From contig NC_019682.1 in assembly GCF_000316575.1 (NCBI RefSeq), forward strand, positions 6,063,501-6,127,500: a stretch of DNA of 64,000 nt. Direction: 5' to 3'. Positions within the stretch are counted from its first letter, which is position 1. Each line of letters starts with the position of its first letter. The position numbers and the translations under genes were made by a program. This stretch comes from Calothrix sp. PCC 7507 (GTDB lineage: Bacteria > Cyanobacteriota > Cyanobacteriia > Cyanobacteriales > Nostocaceae). The notes beneath the pieces are model-generated. The model did no database searches, had not been told where the DNA came from, and worked only from the letters and a program-made list of their open reading frames with translations. This document shows positions 38,392-47,503 of the stretch, one piece after another.

Positions 38392-39543
38392 ATGACAGAC
38401 CAACCTTCCGCAGCTACTCCAATAAATGCCGCAGCTATCCCAATGAATAGAGTGTCGGCATCTACACCCATCAATTCCACTACAGGTACTAAGCTACCAA
38501 GTACCATTTCGGGTAAAGCTATTCTCAGTGTTGATTTAGGCAGAACTTCCACAAAAACTTGTGTCAGCCGCGAACCAGGTAATGTGGTATTTGTACCCGC
38601 CAACGTCAAGCAAACCTCTATCGAACAGGTACGTGGGGGCACATTTGAAGCCCGTGCTACTGACCCTTTAATGGATTTGTGGCTAGAGTATCAAGGTAGT
38701 GGATATGCTGTGGGTCAACTGGCAGCAGACTTTGGGGCAAATCTGGGAGTGGGTCAATCTAAAGTAGAATCTGCGATAGTCAAAGTGTTAGCGAGTGCTG
38801 GTTATTTCAAACTCAAAGACGAAGTTTCAGTTGTATTGGGTTTGCCTTTCCTTTCTTTAGAGCAATTTGAAAAGGAAAAAGCACAGTTAATTAGCCAGGT
38901 AACTGGTCCCCATGTGTTTAATTTTCGAGGCGAATCTGTGAGCCTGAATGTCAGTAAAGTTTGGGTCATGCCAGAAGGCTATGGTAGTCTGCTGTGGTCT
39001 GAAGCTCAACCAAAAAGACAACCTAATAGCCCTGATTTTACAAAAATATCGGTGGCGATCGTCGATATTGGCCATCAAACCATCGATCTGTTGATGGTAG
39101 ATAATTTCCGCTTTGCTCGAGCTGCTTCCAAGAGTGAAGACTTTGGAATGAATAAGTTTTATGAACTAGTCGCAGCTCAAATCGACAGCGCAGATAGTCA
39201 ATCGCTGGCATTAATTTCTGCCGTCAACAAACCCAAGGGTGAACGTTTTTACCGTCCTAGAGGTGTCAATAAGCCCACCAACCTAGACGACTTCCTCCCC
39301 AACCTCATAGAACAGTTTTCTCGAGAAATTTCTGCCCGTGTATTAGCGTGGTTGCCAGAACGGGTAACGGATGTAATTCTCACTGGTGGAGGTGGTGAAT
39401 TTTTCTGGGAAGATGTGCAACGCCTACTGAAAGAAGCCCAAATTAATGCTCATTTAGCAGCACCTTCTCGACAAGCTAATGCTCTGGGGCAGTATATTTA
39501 TGGAGAGGCCCAGTTGTCCTCCAGTCGCTCCGCTAGGGCTTAA
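38392..39543 (+). CDS. ParM/StbA-like actin family ATPase
   Basis: A 383-residue protein with actin/Hsp70-fold motifs: phosphate-1 AILSVDLGRTSTKTCVS near 43-59, phosphate-2 VAIVDIGHQTIDLLMVD near 222-238, and the adenosine motif VILTGGGGEFFWEDV near 340. The first 40 residues are a Pro/Ser/Thr-rich extension not typical of plasmid ParM. The last residues (SSSRSARA) are encoded by a GC-rich repeat fragment. An AGGAG site precedes the ATG. It is followed after 5 bases by a gene for a ribbon-helix-helix/coiled-coil protein, a layout like plasmid parM-parR. It is probably a filament-forming ATPase. Confidence 0.85.
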   Translation: MTDQPSAATPINAAAIPMNRVSASTPINSTTGTKLPSTISGKAILSVDLGRTSTKTCVSREPGNVVFVPANVKQTSIEQVRGGTFEARATDPLMDLWLEYQGSGYAVGQLAADFGANLGVGQSKVESAIVKVLASAGYFKLKDEVSVVLGLPFLSLEQFEKEKAQLISQVTGPHVFNFRGESVSLNVSKVWVMPEGYGSLLWSEAQPKRQPNSPDFTKISVAIVDIGHQTIDLLMVDNFRFARAASKSEDFGMNKFYELVAAQIDSADSQSLALISAVNKPKGERFYRPRGVNKPTNLDDFLPNLIEQFSREISARVLAWLPERVTDVILTGGGGEFFWEDVQRLLKEAQINAHLAAPSRQANALGQYIYGEAQLSSSRSARA

Positions 39544-39548
39544 AACTG

Positions 39549-40037
39549 ATGTTCCAATGGTCAAAAAAAGTAGTGAAATCGGTCACGTTCAATCCAGGGG
39601 TTGCTGATGAAAGTTTGTTGGCGCTTGTAGAAAGCTATTTAGAGAAACAAGCTGACAAAACTTTCAGCGACCTCTGTAAAGAAGCCCTATGGCAATCTTT
39701 ATGTGTACCGGAATCAGTAAAACCTGGTCCGAAAACAACAGCAACAGGATCGGTTGAACAACAAATCGGTGAACTGCAACGTCAAATGGCTGACCTTGAG
39801 GAACGTTTTTTTGCCAAGGAATCTAATCGCTTGGAGGCTATGGAACGCCATATTCTGCAGCTTAATCAACAAGTGGCACAATTGGCTATCATGCTCAACG
39901 ATCGCTCATTCGTTCAGTCTCCAAGCACATCAGCAACAGTAGTAGATGTAGTCAATACTACTTATGTTCCTCCTGCCTCTCCTCAAGAGGTTGACCCCGT
40001 CATCAGCCGACTTAGTCAGTATCTCGATGATTTTTAA
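39549..40037 (+). CDS. ParR-like RHH and coiled-coil partner protein
   Basis: A 162-residue protein. Residues 8-50 (SVTFNPGVADESLLALVESY and what follows) fit a ribbon-helix-helix DNA-binding unit: a strand followed by two helices. Residues about 70-115 are a coiled coil (IGELQRQMADLEERF onward), and the C-terminus is a Pro-rich linker ending in a short acidic peptide (SRLSQYLDDF). In ParMRC systems ParR binds DNA by its RHH and docks ParM filaments by its C-terminal tail, so the layout fits a ParR analogue. That is inference: the similarity is structural, not a clear family match. Confidence 0.65.
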   Translation: MFQWSKKVVKSVTFNPGVADESLLALVESYLEKQADKTFSDLCKEALWQSLCVPESVKPGPKTTATGSVEQQIGELQRQMADLEERFFAKESNRLEAMERHILQLNQQVAQLAIMLNDRSFVQSPSTSATVVDVVNTTYVPPASPQEVDPVISRLSQYLDDF

Positions 40038-40155
40038 AAAAATATCAGTGTGTTGAGCATTTTTTGCTCCTAGCCGCAATCCTTAATAGTTAATACTATT
40101 AAGGATTATTAATATTTAGATATAGCAGGGAATGGGCAACAGGACTGTTGCAAAA

Positions 40156-42291
40156 TCACCTTGATCTCCTTGTTTCCACAAGTCTCACAATAGCTGCAAC
40201 TAGTTCCTCCGCATTCAGAGGCTTGGATAAATGCAATTGAAATCCTGCTGTTATTGCTTGTTGTTGGTCATAGCTGCTAGCAAAGGCAGTCAAAGCGATC
40301 GCAGGGATTTGTCCACCTTGTGCTGCTGTCCAAGTTCTCACTTCACGCATGAGCATATAGCCATCCACGTCAGGCATCCCAATATCACTTACCAACACGT
40401 CAGGCTGGAACTCTACTAAGGCTTGTATGGCTTCAAATGCAGAACTTACTGCGATCGCATCCGCCCCATCTTGCTCTAAGATAAACTTCACAAAATCTCG
40501 TGAATCAGCATCATCATCAACAACCAAAACCCTGACACCAACAAGGGGTAAAGAGTCGGTATCTATAAATTTGGGCTGATTTTGTTCATCTGTTATACTC
40601 GATCTTTCATTTTGGATAAGCGGTAACCTGACAGTAAATGTTGCCCCCTGTCCCTCACCAGGACTTTCTGCATTAATAGTGCCCCCATGCATTTCAATGA
40701 TGTTACGTACAATTGCCAGTCCTAGCCCTAATCCACCAAATTTTCTAGTAGAACTGCTATCTGCTTGCCGGAAATAATCAAATGTGTATGGCAAAAAGTC
40801 GGCGCTAATCCCCTTACCTGTATCGCTAACAATGATTTGAGCATAGCCATCAACCTGTCTTAGCTGGATTTCTACCTTTCCTCCTCTAGGAGTAAATTTG
40901 ATCGCATTAGAAAGGAGATTCCAGACGACTTGCTGCAAGCGAGTAGAATCACCCATAACTTGTCCTACATTGGGTGCAAATACTGTCTTCACCTCAATAG
41001 ACTTACTTGCTGCGGCTAAATGCATTGTTTCTATTGCAGGCAAAATTGTAGATTCTAAGTTGACATTCGTAATATTCAGAGTCAACTTACCCTGTAAAAC
41101 TCTAGAAATATCCAGCAAGTCCTCAATTAATTGCACCTGTAACTTGGCATTGCGCTCAATTGTTGCTAGCGCTTGAGATGTCTGTGCTTTGTCAAAACTA
41201 TGATCTTGTAAAAGTTTAGACCACCCAAGAATTGCGTTAAGTGGAGTCCGTAGCTCGTGGGAGAGTACGGCAATGAATTCATCTTTGATGCGGTTGGCTG
41301 TTTCCGCTTTAGCTCGCGCTGCTTGCTCTAATTGCAGCAGATATGCGCGTTCTTGCTGTATTTCTTTTTGTTCGTGAATATCTGTACAAGTTCCGAACCA
41401 TTTCACTACAAACCCTTGCTCATCTTTAAGTGGTAACCCTCGCGCTAGCTGCCAGCGATAGGAACCATCAGCAGCTCGTTTGAATCGGTATTCATTTTCA
41501 TATAAAGTGCCAGCTTTGACAGCATTTAACCACACCTCGTTAGCACTATTTATGTCATCTGGATGTAATGCTGCTAACCAACCAGAACCCAACGATTGCT
41601 CTAATGTTAGTCCAGTGTACTCGCACCAATTGTGATTAAAATAATCACATTGACCATCAGCATCAGTTGTCCATACGAGTTGGGGAATTGCCTCAGCTAA
41701 ATAACGGTAGCGCTCCTCGCTTTGCCTTAAAACTTCTAAAATTCGCTGGCGCTCGGCAATTTCTTGTTCTAATTGCTCGTTGGTTTTGGTAATCTCATTG
41801 GTACGTAGAGTGACTAACTCTTCCAAATGATTCTGATATTTTCTTAGTTCTGCTTCTACCCGCAAACGCTCATTTATTTGTGTTTGTAGTTCTTGGTTTG
41901 CTTGTTTTAATTGAGCAGGACTAGGAAGCGCCAGAGCTTGTGGAACTAACGGTACAAGCTCTAAAGCTGTAAATAAAGATATGATTGCTGTTATCGCTTT
42001 GATTGATCCCGATAGCCAATAAGTCGGATACCAAAGTGTCCAAATCTCCATAATATGAGTAGTGCCACAAGCAACGATAAAGGCGCTAAACAGGAGAAAA
42101 ATCCAGTAAAAAGGTAGATCCTTTCGTTTGCGAACAAAGTAAAATAGTGTTGTGGGAATAGAGTAATAGGCCAACGCAATAATTGCATCTGAGACTATAT
42201 GTAGCCAAACTAAATTTGTTTGCCATAGATAGCAGTGCCCGTGAGGGATAAAAGACCCCGTGCTAAAAAAATGAGTCCATAATTCCGACAT
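40156..42291 (-). CDS. Hybrid histidine kinase with ethylene-binding domain
   Basis: A 711-residue hybrid kinase. Residues about 22-125 form three membrane helices that match the plant ETR1 ethylene-binding domain with a constant offset of ten: D35, Y42, C75 and H79 correspond to D25, Y32, C65 and H69, the copper/ethylene residues. Next come a coiled coil (about 130-190), a PAS domain with PAC (about 190-310), the H-box FIAVLSHELRTPLNAILGW, an ATPase domain (GGLGLGLAIVRNI) and a C-terminal receiver (VRVLVVDDDADSRDFVKFIL, acceptor in LVSDIGMPDVDG). A GAF domain, present in ETR1, is absent. It resembles cyanobacterial ethylene receptors in general. Confidence 0.93.
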   Translation of the reverse strand: MSELWTHFFSTGSFIPHGHCYLWQTNLVWLHIVSDAIIALAYYSIPTTLFYFVRKRKDLPFYWIFLLFSAFIVACGTTHIMEIWTLWYPTYWLSGSIKAITAIISLFTALELVPLVPQALALPSPAQLKQANQELQTQINERLRVEAELRKYQNHLEELVTLRTNEITKTNEQLEQEIAERQRILEVLRQSEERYRYLAEAIPQLVWTTDADGQCDYFNHNWCEYTGLTLEQSLGSGWLAALHPDDINSANEVWLNAVKAGTLYENEYRFKRAADGSYRWQLARGLPLKDEQGFVVKWFGTCTDIHEQKEIQQERAYLLQLEQAARAKAETANRIKDEFIAVLSHELRTPLNAILGWSKLLQDHSFDKAQTSQALATIERNAKLQVQLIEDLLDISRVLQGKLTLNITNVNLESTILPAIETMHLAAASKSIEVKTVFAPNVGQVMGDSTRLQQVVWNLLSNAIKFTPRGGKVEIQLRQVDGYAQIIVSDTGKGISADFLPYTFDYFRQADSSSTRKFGGLGLGLAIVRNIIEMHGGTINAESPGEGQGATFTVRLPLIQNERSSITDEQNQPKFIDTDSLPLVGVRVLVVDDDADSRDFVKFILEQDGADAIAVSSAFEAIQALVEFQPDVLVSDIGMPDVDGYMLMREVRTWTAAQGGQIPAIALTAFASSYDQQQAITAGFQLHLSKPLNAEELVAAIVRLVETRRSR

Positions 42292-42563
42292 AATTTTTGA
42301 TACAATTACTCTAGTTTTTTGCCTATTTAGTGATAGAATTATCGGAATATTTTTTATATTTTATTGAAATTTTTTCTGTCCTTTTAGTTATAGTCTTGCT
42401 AATATTTTATCTAATAGGCGATCGCATCTGGGAAACACGCATCTTTTCACTTTGACATCAACACAGTTGAGTAGCAATTAAACAAAAATATTACTAGATT
42501 CTTTTTTTACAGCGCATACTGTATAAATGGTAGAATCCTCAGGTAAAAAATTAGGATACTTCA

Positions 42564-44000
42564 ATGCCAGTTGTAGTTAACCCCATCAAGTTTGGTACAG
42601 ACGGCTGGCGGGGTGTTATTGGTGATGAGTTCACCTTTGAACGCCTAGCCTTGGTCGCGCCAATTGCAGCAAAAGTATTATATGACACATATTTCTCGAC
42701 AGTGGGTAGCCGAACAATCATTGTCGGTTACGATCGCCGATTTATGGCAGAAGACTTTGCCCGTGTTGTCGCTGATTCTGTAACTGCGATCGGGTTTGAT
42801 GTCCTACTCAGCGATAGCTATGCCCCTACCCCAGCCTTTAGCTGGGCAGCAAAACAACTCAATGCTTTGGGGGCACTGGTAATTACAGCCAGTCATAACC
42901 CTGGGAATTATTTAGGATTAAAAGTCAAGGGTGCTTTTGGTGGTTCCGTGCCACCAGAAGTCACAAAAGAGATAGAAGCTTTATTCACGATAGGATTACC
43001 ACCCGTAGCTACCAGAGGAAAGTTAGAGTATTTTAATCCTTGGCCTAGTTATACTCAAGCCCTAGAAGGTAAAGTTGATATCCGCAAAATTCAAGATGCT
43101 CTAGCCTCTGGTAAGGTGACAGTATTTGCCGATGTGATGCATGGTGCCGCTGCAGGTGGATTATCCAGGCTACTAGGCGAACAAGTTAGAGAAATCAATA
43201 GCGAACGCGATCCCCTGTTTGGCGGTGGCGCACCAGAACCTTTACCTAAATACATTTCGCGTCTGTTTGAGGTGATCAAAACCCATCGCGAAGCGAATAC
43301 GACAGGTTTAGCCGTGGGTTTAGTCTTTGACGGAGACTGCGATCGCATCGCTGCAGTAGACTCAGAAGCGAATTTTTTAAGCTCTCAAATCTTAATCCCC
43401 ATCTTAATTGACCACTTGACCCTCAGACGCGGCTTTAGTGGTGAAATCGTCAAAACTGTTAGTGGTTCTGACTTGATTCCCCGTGTCGCCGCACTACATA
43501 ACCTGTCAGTTTTTGAAACCCCAGTTGGCTACAAATATATCGCTGACAGAATGTTAGTCGCGGAGGTATTGCTGGGTGGCGAAGAATCGGGAGGGATTGG
43601 CTATGGTAGCCATATTCCCGAACGAGATGCACTGCTATCAGCCTTATATGTCCTAGAGGCGATCGTCGAATCTGGGCTGGATTTAGGGGAATATTACCAC
43701 CAATTACAAGCACAAGCAGATTTCAACTCAGCCTACGATCGTATTGACTTACCCCTAGCAAATATGGAAGTGCGATCGCGTCTACTAACACAACTGCAAA
43801 CTCAACCCCTAACGGAAATCGCAGGGTTAGCAGTAATTAATACCCAAACAATCGACGGCTACAAATTCCGTCTAGCTGACAATAGCTGGTTAATGATTCG
43901 GTTCAGTGGTACCGAACCAGTTTTACGCCTTTATTGCGAAGCCCCCACACTCGATCAAGTGCATCAAACTCTTGCTTGGGCGAAACAATGGGCAGAGTAA
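42564..44000 (+). CDS. Phosphoglucomutase/phosphomannomutase family protein
   Basis: A 478-residue alpha-D-phosphohexomutase. Four motifs are seen: the phosphoserine loop LVITASHNPGNYLGLK, the metal loop FDGDCDRIAAVD, the sugar-binding GGEESGGIGYGSHIPERD and the phosphate-binding RFSGTEPVLRLY. The start PIKFGTDGWRGVIG is typical. The enzyme interconverts hexose 1- and 6-phosphates; which sugar cannot be told. An ATTAGGA sequence lies about 8 bases before the ATG. The gene is divergent from the ethylene-receptor-like kinase over a 272-base gap. Confidence 0.95.
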   Translation: MPVVVNPIKFGTDGWRGVIGDEFTFERLALVAPIAAKVLYDTYFSTVGSRTIIVGYDRRFMAEDFARVVADSVTAIGFDVLLSDSYAPTPAFSWAAKQLNALGALVITASHNPGNYLGLKVKGAFGGSVPPEVTKEIEALFTIGLPPVATRGKLEYFNPWPSYTQALEGKVDIRKIQDALASGKVTVFADVMHGAAAGGLSRLLGEQVREINSERDPLFGGGAPEPLPKYISRLFEVIKTHREANTTGLAVGLVFDGDCDRIAAVDSEANFLSSQILIPILIDHLTLRRGFSGEIVKTVSGSDLIPRVAALHNLSVFETPVGYKYIADRMLVAEVLLGGEESGGIGYGSHIPERDALLSALYVLEAIVESGLDLGEYYHQLQAQADFNSAYDRIDLPLANMEVRSRLLTQLQTQPLTEIAGLAVINTQTIDGYKFRLADNSWLMIRFSGTEPVLRLYCEAPTLDQVHQTLAWAKQWAE

Positions 44001-44063
44001 TATCAGTTAACAGTTACTTGTACTGAGCGTAGTCGAAGTATCAGTTGTCAGTTATGGCATTTC

Positions 44064-44098
44064 ACTGTTAACTGTTAACTGTTAACCGTTAACTGACA
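44064..44098. repeat. Tandem TAACTGT repeat
   Basis: Four near-perfect tandem copies of CTGTTAA immediately before the rdgB start codon; the last one abuts the ATG. A related ACTGTTCACTGATAACTG sequence lies after rdgB. The repeat occupies the space where a ribosome site should be, and no Shine-Dalgarno sequence is visible. Confidence 0.7.
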
Positions 44099-44099
44099 C

Positions 44100-44678
44100 A
44101 TGACCAAACTACTCGTAGTCGCAACAGGAAACCCAGGTAAGCTGAGAGAAATGCAAGCTTACCTGGCTAATTCTGGTTGGGAATTAACCCTCAAACCCGA
44201 AGAATTAGAAATTGAAGAAACAGGCGATACCTTTGCAGCCAACGCTTGTCTCAAAGCTTCCCAAGTCGCGCAAGTAACAGGAAACTGGGCGATCGCCGAT
44301 GATTCTGGCTTGCAGGTAGATGCTTTAAATGGCGCACCAGGGGTATATTCTGCGCGTTATGGCCAAACTGACAGCGATCGCATTGCCAGATTATTGCAAG
44401 AATTAGGCAGCGAAGTTAATCGACAAGCCCAATTCGTTTGTGCAATAGCCATCGCTAGTCCCAATGGTGCGATCGTTCTCCAATCTGAAGGTATTTGTCA
44501 TGGCGAAATTCTCCATGCACCTCGTGGCGATGGTGGGTTCGGCTACGACCCAATTTTTTACGTTCCAGACAAACAATTAACCTTCGCCCAAATGACACCA
44601 GATTTAAAGAAGTCAATCAGTCATCGAGGCAAAGCTCTGACAGCTTTACTACCCCAAATGGCAACATTAAATCAGTGA
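44100..44678 (+). CDS. rdgB: XTP/dITP pyrophosphatase (RdgB/HAM1 family)
   Basis: A 192-residue house-cleaning enzyme that removes non-canonical purine triphosphates (XTP, ITP, dITP). Seen: VVATGNPGKLREMQAYL at the start, EETGDTFAANACLKA, AIADDSGLQVDALNGAPGVY with the catalytic acidic pair, GDGGFGYDPIFYV and SHRGKALTAL near the end. Length fits the family. It lies 99 bases after the phosphohexomutase and converges with glnB. Confidence 0.97.
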   Translation: MTKLLVVATGNPGKLREMQAYLANSGWELTLKPEELEIEETGDTFAANACLKASQVAQVTGNWAIADDSGLQVDALNGAPGVYSARYGQTDSDRIARLLQELGSEVNRQAQFVCAIAIASPNGAIVLQSEGICHGEILHAPRGDGGFGYDPIFYVPDKQLTFAQMTPDLKKSISHRGKALTALLPQMATLNQ

Positions 44679-44703
44679 ACAGTTCACTGATAACTGTTCA
44701 CTG
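44673..44703. terminator. Stem-loop between convergent rdgB and glnB
   Basis: CAGTGAACAGTT (44673-44684) and AACTGTTCACTG (44692-44703) form a perfect 12-base-pair stem with a 7-base loop. It overlaps the rdgB stop codon and ends just before the glnB stop on the other strand. No T-run follows on either side, so it may be an end-protecting or attenuating hairpin rather than a classical terminator. Confidence 0.55.
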
Positions 44704-44710
44704 ATAACTG

Positions 44711-45067
<357 letters not shown>

Positions 45068-45276
45068 CTACTAGCTTCGTTTATATATCTAAGCAGATCC
45101 ACTGTCTGACGCTTTAACTAGTTCATCACGGCGCAAATAAACCAACCATTACAAAACGCCCAAATACTGACTGTACAAGTTTCTTTATTTCATACTTCAT
45201 ACTTCAACCAAAAATAGATAAATTCCCTGGATGAGTGAATTTACCGAGAAATTGCTCAAAAACTAGAAATTGTCAA

Positions 45277-45915
45277 CTAACGACTTTGGTGCTCAAATAG
45301 GGGACGCACAACCAAATACCCAGCGCCAAAAGCAGTCAGCATAATTAACAAAATGGTAATGACTAACCACCAGCCACTAATTTCCTTAGATTCAGGTTCG
45401 GTAGGGGAATAATAACTCACCTCCTGCTCTTCGATGAAAATTGTTTCCGGCATCGGGGAAATCATTTCCACTACAGGCACTGAGAATTCAGTAGAGTGGC
45501 TTTTGCCGCTAGAAGATTTGGGCGTGACGGGTGGCTGTGGACGAGAAACCTGCTGACGTGGAGGAGCTTTAGCAACTGGGTGGTTAGTTGTATTTTTGAC
45601 ATTAGTAGCCGGACTAGGGGCTGGGCGATCGCTTGGTGTCGTCGGTGCAGCAGGTGTTGCAGCCACAGATTGAGGATCTACTAACTTTTGCAGGTGTAAA
45701 AAAGCCTGAACAGCCTTAGTAATTTCTTGGCGGAGTAATTGATTTTCTTGTGTTAGTTGCTGATTCTTGGCAGTGAGTGCATCTAGTTTTGCCTCTGTTG
45801 TGTGTAATTCTGCTGCCAATTCCCGGTATATAGAAAGTGGTACAGAAGGAGGTGGGTAGGCTGGAGGACTTGGTTTTGGTGGATTCGTCTGAACAGAACT
45901 TGTAGTTGTTCGCAT
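45277..45915 (-). CDS. Single-pass membrane protein with coiled coil and Pro-rich linker
   Basis: A 212-residue protein of no recognised family. Residues 1-28 are Pro-rich, 29-70 form a coiled coil (LAAELHTTEAKLDALTAKNQ onward), 80-150 are a Pro/Ser/Thr-rich linker, and one membrane helix lies near 185-205 (WWLVITILLIMLTAFGAGYL). The tail is short, so the coiled coil is probably cytoplasmic and the protein anchored by its C-terminus. It is on the same strand as glnB, 227 bases upstream of it. Confidence 0.7.
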   Translation of the reverse strand: MRTTTSSVQTNPPKPSPPAYPPPSVPLSIYRELAAELHTTEAKLDALTAKNQQLTQENQLLRQEITKAVQAFLHLQKLVDPQSVAATPAAPTTPSDRPAPSPATNVKNTTNHPVAKAPPRQQVSRPQPPVTPKSSSGKSHSTEFSVPVVEMISPMPETIFIEEQEVSYYSPTEPESKEISGWWLVITILLIMLTAFGAGYLVVRPLFEHQSR

Positions 45916-46069
45916 TGGTTACTTGGTATCAAAAATCAAATTAATCAGATTATCTTGAAATGCTATCAGAGATAGTCAATTTTGAAACTATTGTCATTGG
46001 TCATTTGTTATTGGTCATTTGTCAAGGGTCAAAGTGTCATTAGTTATTTGCTCCTTGTGCCCCTATGCC

Positions 46070-46897
46070 CTATCCCCTATTTCCCAACAATGGAAAGAAG
46101 TGTCCCACAGGCCCTTGACCTTTGCCAATATCTAAGGAATAAGTCAGTGCAGTTGTGACATAGTCCTTCGCTTGCTGTACCGCTGTCAATAAGTCTTTTC
46201 CTTGAGCGAGATTAGCAGCGATCGCAGCTGATAGAGTACAACCAGTGCCGTGGGTATTTTTTGTTTCTACCACCTTAGTTGTCAAAGTTGTCAACTTGTC
46301 CCCATCAAACCAAATATCAACACCACGCCCACTTCCCTGCATCCCTCCACCCTTCACTAAAACAGCTTTCGCTCCCCATTTCCGGTGAATGATTTCAGCA
46401 GCACTTCGCATATCATCCAGAGACTGAATTTGTAACCCACTGAGAATTTGTGCTTCGTAGCGATTTGGTGTCACAATCACCGCCTTGGGGATCAGCGCAT
46501 TGCAGAGCGTCTGCACCGCGTCATCATCTATCAATTGCACACCTGCACGTGACACCATCACAGGATCAACTATTAGATTATTTATTTGTAAAAGTTCTAC
46601 TTGCTGGGCAACAGCCAAGATAATTTCTCGATTGAGCAACATGCCAGTTTTTGCAGCTTGCACACCAATATCCGTCACAACTGCCTGAATTTGAGCCACC
46701 ACCGCCTCTGGTGACATCGCATCAACCCGCATTACCCCCAAAGTATTTTGGGCTGTGACGCAGGTTATAGCACTAGTACCGTGGACACAGTGAAAAGCAA
46801 AGGTACGTAAATCAGTTTGAACCCCTGCACCACCACCACTATCTGAGCCAGCAATGGTGAGAGCTACAGGCACTGTTAATGCAGTAACAACATTCAT
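46070..46897 (-). CDS. thiD: Hydroxymethylpyrimidine/phosphomethylpyrimidine kinase
   Basis: A 275-residue ribokinase-fold enzyme that phosphorylates HMP and HMP-P in thiamine synthesis. Seen: ALTIAGSDSGGGAGVQTDLR, NTLGVMRVDAMSPE, VDPVMVSRAGVQLIDDDA, VTPNRYEAQILSG, and the ATP/anion-hole motif NTHGTGCTLSAAIAANLAQG. It serves the pathway begun by ThiC at 27639-29012. The 65 bases before the start show no THI box, so regulation by a TPP riboswitch is not supported here. Confidence 0.97.
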   Translation of the reverse strand: MNVVTALTVPVALTIAGSDSGGGAGVQTDLRTFAFHCVHGTSAITCVTAQNTLGVMRVDAMSPEAVVAQIQAVVTDIGVQAAKTGMLLNREIILAVAQQVELLQINNLIVDPVMVSRAGVQLIDDDAVQTLCNALIPKAVIVTPNRYEAQILSGLQIQSLDDMRSAAEIIHRKWGAKAVLVKGGGMQGSGRGVDIWFDGDKLTTLTTKVVETKNTHGTGCTLSAAIAANLAQGKDLLTAVQQAKDYVTTALTYSLDIGKGQGPVGHFFPLLGNRG

Positions 46898-46962
46898 AGG
46901 TCAATTGAAGTCTGAAGTATGCAATTATCTCACCTATTCCCCTTGCCCCGCGCCCATTATGG

Positions 46963-47385
46963 CTAAGAGTGCAAACTTTGCAATGCCGACTGTAAATACT
47001 TGCCCCACTCTGTTGCTAAAGGGATTTCGGTAAACGGAATTTTTACCGAGTTACTAGGTTCGGGAAATAGGAACTCTAATTCAACTGTCCGACCTTTATC
47101 AGGTATATTTTCAACATCTACAATTTTGCCATCTACCAATAGATTGATATTTTGAATATCAAGTAAAGAAAAAGTTTCTAATTGAATCGGGCCTTTTACT
47201 GTAGGTTTTCCCCAGGTTATATTGTCACCTTTTTGACCTAAGACTGCATAGATATCGTACTTAGACCGTTCAAATTGCTCCGCCCAAACGCGATAAGCCT
47301 CAACTTTTTGATATTCCTGTGAGCCTTGCCAAGCTAACCAGAAGAAAATCGCTAGCAAAGGCAACCAAAATAGACCGCGTTCCAT
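46963..47385 (-). CDS. Membrane-anchored hypothetical protein
   Basis: A 140-residue protein with one N-terminal membrane helix (GLFWLPLLAIFFWLAWQG) and a soluble domain of mixed strands (KGPIQLETFSLLDIQNINLL, then VELEFLFPEPSNSVKIPF). No family is recognised. It is 65 bases upstream of thiD on the same strand and divergent from the subtilase gene, so it may be co-transcribed with thiD. No thiamine link is evident. Confidence 0.68.
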   Translation of the reverse strand: MERGLFWLPLLAIFFWLAWQGSQEYQKVEAYRVWAEQFERSKYDIYAVLGQKGDNITWGKPTVKGPIQLETFSLLDIQNINLLVDGKIVDVENIPDKGRTVELEFLFPEPSNSVKIPFTEIPLATEWGKYLQSALQSLHS

Positions 47386-47503
47386 CGTTTAAACAGCCCT
47401 GAATTCTGAGTGAAAATTGTAACTAAAGCGTAAAGTACACCAACAAGGGATGTAGATAAGTTATGGTAGGGAGAAAACTGGCAAAAAGCGGTGATGATTT
47501 TAT

